From NCBI RefSeq assembly GCF_021130785.1, contig NC_060215.1, positions 69,320,501-69,384,500 on the forward strand: a stretch of DNA of 64,000 bases. The letters are read 5' to 3'. Each line of letters opens with the position of its first letter. The stretch's first letter is position 1. The translations under genes and the position numbers were made by a program. The DNA is from Homalodisca vitripennis (lineage: Eukaryota; Arthropoda; Insecta; Hemiptera; Cicadellidae). This document shows positions 62,219 to 64,000 of this stretch, piece by piece. Below the pieces are notes generated by a model. It was given only the letters and a program-made list of their open reading frames with translations, did not search any database and was not told the origin of the DNA.

Positions 62219-62960
62219 TAGAATTTGATATTTTACTGATAGGTACTATCTCGAGGGATGTTTTTCTTTCGTTGACATTAGCGCGGGGCAGGCACCGAAG
62301 ATGCTGCCGAAGCCCGCGCTGATGGCCGGAGGCACTCGTCTCAACTTGATAACAACTAATTAATTTGTACTCGAAATTTAAGAAAAACATTGTTCATTTG
62401 GATCAAAATTCTGCTCATTTCAGTATTATTTTTCATTTACGTTAACTTGACGGTTATCGAGTTGAGACGAGTGCCTCCGGCCATCAGCGTGGGCTTCGGC
62501 AGCACCCTTGCAAAACCCTCGTAGCACATCATGTTTTTAAGTTTACGAGTTTCGCGTTATTAACTTATTGGAATCGTCCTTCAGAACAAAACAATATAAG
62601 GTTTGACGGGGTGGAAATGAGAAATAACGAAGTTCTAGAACATAAAAAATGGAAAAACTGTTCAAGCGCGGAGCAATATTTCCATGTTCTACATCCACAT
62701 CGGGCATCACGTGACCTTTTGTGACCATGATTCAATCTCGTGATGACGTCATCGGATGCGGCGCCATCTTTGCAAACGTAAATGAAAAATAATACTGAAA
62801 TGAGCAGAATTTTGATCCAAATGAACAATGTTTTTCTTAAATTTCGAGCTAAAAATTAATTAGTTGTTATCGAGTTGAGACGAGTGCCTCCGGCCGAAGG
62901 TGCTGCCGAAACATCCCTCGAGACAGTACCTATCAGTAAAATATCAAATTCTAGAGGGGC
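62219..62960. repeat. Palindromic X-block arrangement
   Basis: A block starting CTAGAATTTGATATTTTACT and containing GGCCGGAGGCACTCGTCTCA runs forward at 62219-62445 and backward at about 62790-62958. A further inverted piece of the GC-rich part lies at 62452-62510. The same block lies at 44679-45116 in copy A. Confidence 0.8.
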
Positions 62961-63690
62961 TGCTCAGAAATATAAATTGAATTGTAATGGAAAGGCAATT
63001 ATGTACTGCTTAAAAAACTTAATACATCATGAATACCCCTAATATGAATACGTTTATAAATGGACATTAATAGAGAACACTTACCATTAGTGTGTTCCTC
63101 AGAATGTACAGAAACTAAATAATCTCGTTTCGGTCGAAAAGTAACCTCTTAACATGCCCGACAAAACACTCCGACACACCAATTCACTACGATTGGTCGA
63201 ACTAGTGGATGGTTGATCCATGATCGTCACGCACTCACTCGATCCAAACTACAGTACACGATATCTCTGACTTCTGCCCCAGAGCGCTCAGATAACAGAT
63301 ACGCTATCAGTTCCAGCCGCAGATAATATTTACGACACACCAGTTCACTACGGTTGGTCGAAACTGGTGGATGGTTGATCCATGATTGTCGTGCACTCAC
63401 TCGATCCAACCTACAGTACACGTTATCTCTGACTTCTGCCCCAGATCGCTCAGATAACAGATACGCTTGAGAGTCCCACCCGCAGATAATATTTACAGAT
63501 ATCCAGGCACAGCACACAAACAGAACATTAAAACATTAAGAACTTAACTATTTAAGTATATACCCTCTAAAATCATGTTATTTGTCATTTGGACCCCCCT
63601 AAAACCATATATATTTTTTGTTCAGGAGGATGAGCAGAATACGTTGTTAACGTCAAATTCGTGATTTGCCACCTCGACCTTTAATCTTAT
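62540..63690 (-). repeat. Copy B of the complex repeat (inverse of copy A)
   Basis: The reverse complement of copy A without the 842-bp insertion. The empty site ATCCACTAGTTCGACCAATC is present at about 63185-63205. Two tandem units of about 160 bp are again present. An ATG-started 40-codon frame ([17 protein letters not shown]...) lies before a donor-like GTAAGTG. Confidence 0.82.
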
Positions 63691-64000
63691 AATTTCCGAA
63701 ACTTTAGATATACACAATGTACTCGTTCAAATAAAAAAATTTTACTTCATATATTTTCAACTTCTTAGGCCAAATTATGCTAAATTTAGTTATGAATGCA
63801 AATATATATGCATTTGCTATCAAAAAGGTAAATGGCCGGAATTTCAACTTATTAACTTATTCTCCTTCCCCTCTTGTAAAAACTATGTATGGTTTTAGAG
63901 GGTGGAAATCTCAATTAATTATGTTATTTAATAATTTGAATATATATGGAATTTTGTGGTTATATTTGTGTACGTGTTTCTTGTTATCTATGATTTTTAG
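63691..64000. other. Non-coding window end
   Basis: AT-rich. A short echo of copy B's ATGGTTTTAG motif recurs near 63890; nothing else seen. Confidence 0.4.

Overview
The window looks like AT-rich insect nuclear DNA. Evidence: one spliced gene with long introns and GT-AG junctions, simple-sequence arrays, and many mariner, hAT, piggyBac, Penelope-like, gypsy and jockey/CR1-type elements in the mix typical of insects (hemipteran-like in style; the order cannot be settled from this sequence alone). No bacterial, organellar or RNA genes were seen.

The only host gene I can support is eIF4H (translation initiation factor 4H), on the minus strand. Six coding exons lie at 46129-46098, 40361-40223, 39576-39366, 27372-27301, 25838-25590 and 21493-21354. 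All phases agree and they give a 280-residue protein: a short N-terminus, one RRM, a Gly/Arg/Asp-rich middle and the conserved C-terminal motif. A further spliced exon at 20303-20224 offers an alternative C-terminus.

Layout: 1-8.4 kb is non-coding, with a mariner relic (2.5-3.2 kb) and two doubtful Penelope-like scraps. 8.4-11.0 kb is a hAT relic split by an inverted-repeat element. 16.7-17.5 kb is a short hAT element with an 8-bp target duplication, itself hit by a small retroposon. 20.2-46.1 kb is eIF4H. Intron 5 holds two nested TTAA-flanked piggyBac-like elements. Intron 3 holds degenerate repeats, a LINE relic, a mariner inside a mariner, a third mariner, and a Penelope-like element with inverted terminal repeats and a hammerhead-ribozyme-like core, split by a LINE. 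Intron 1 holds a repeat (copy A) interrupted by an 842-bp inverted-repeat element with an 8-bp duplication.

Upstream of eIF4H, 47.2-64 kb is almost all mobile DNA: a LINE relic; a TIR-bounded DDE element with a DD82-type spacing; a LINE 3' fragment; a hairpin with a second hammerhead-like core; a gypsy relic containing a PHD-finger ORF1-only retroposon; a LINE with a complete ORF2; an apparently intact DD41D mariner with 446-bp TIRs sitting in a (TA)n array; a Merlin-like fragment; and an inverted second copy (copy B) of the intron-1 repeat.

The genes do not form a pathway. The window is one housekeeping gene in a landscape of layered insertions, and several insertion orders can be read directly from nested target-site duplications.
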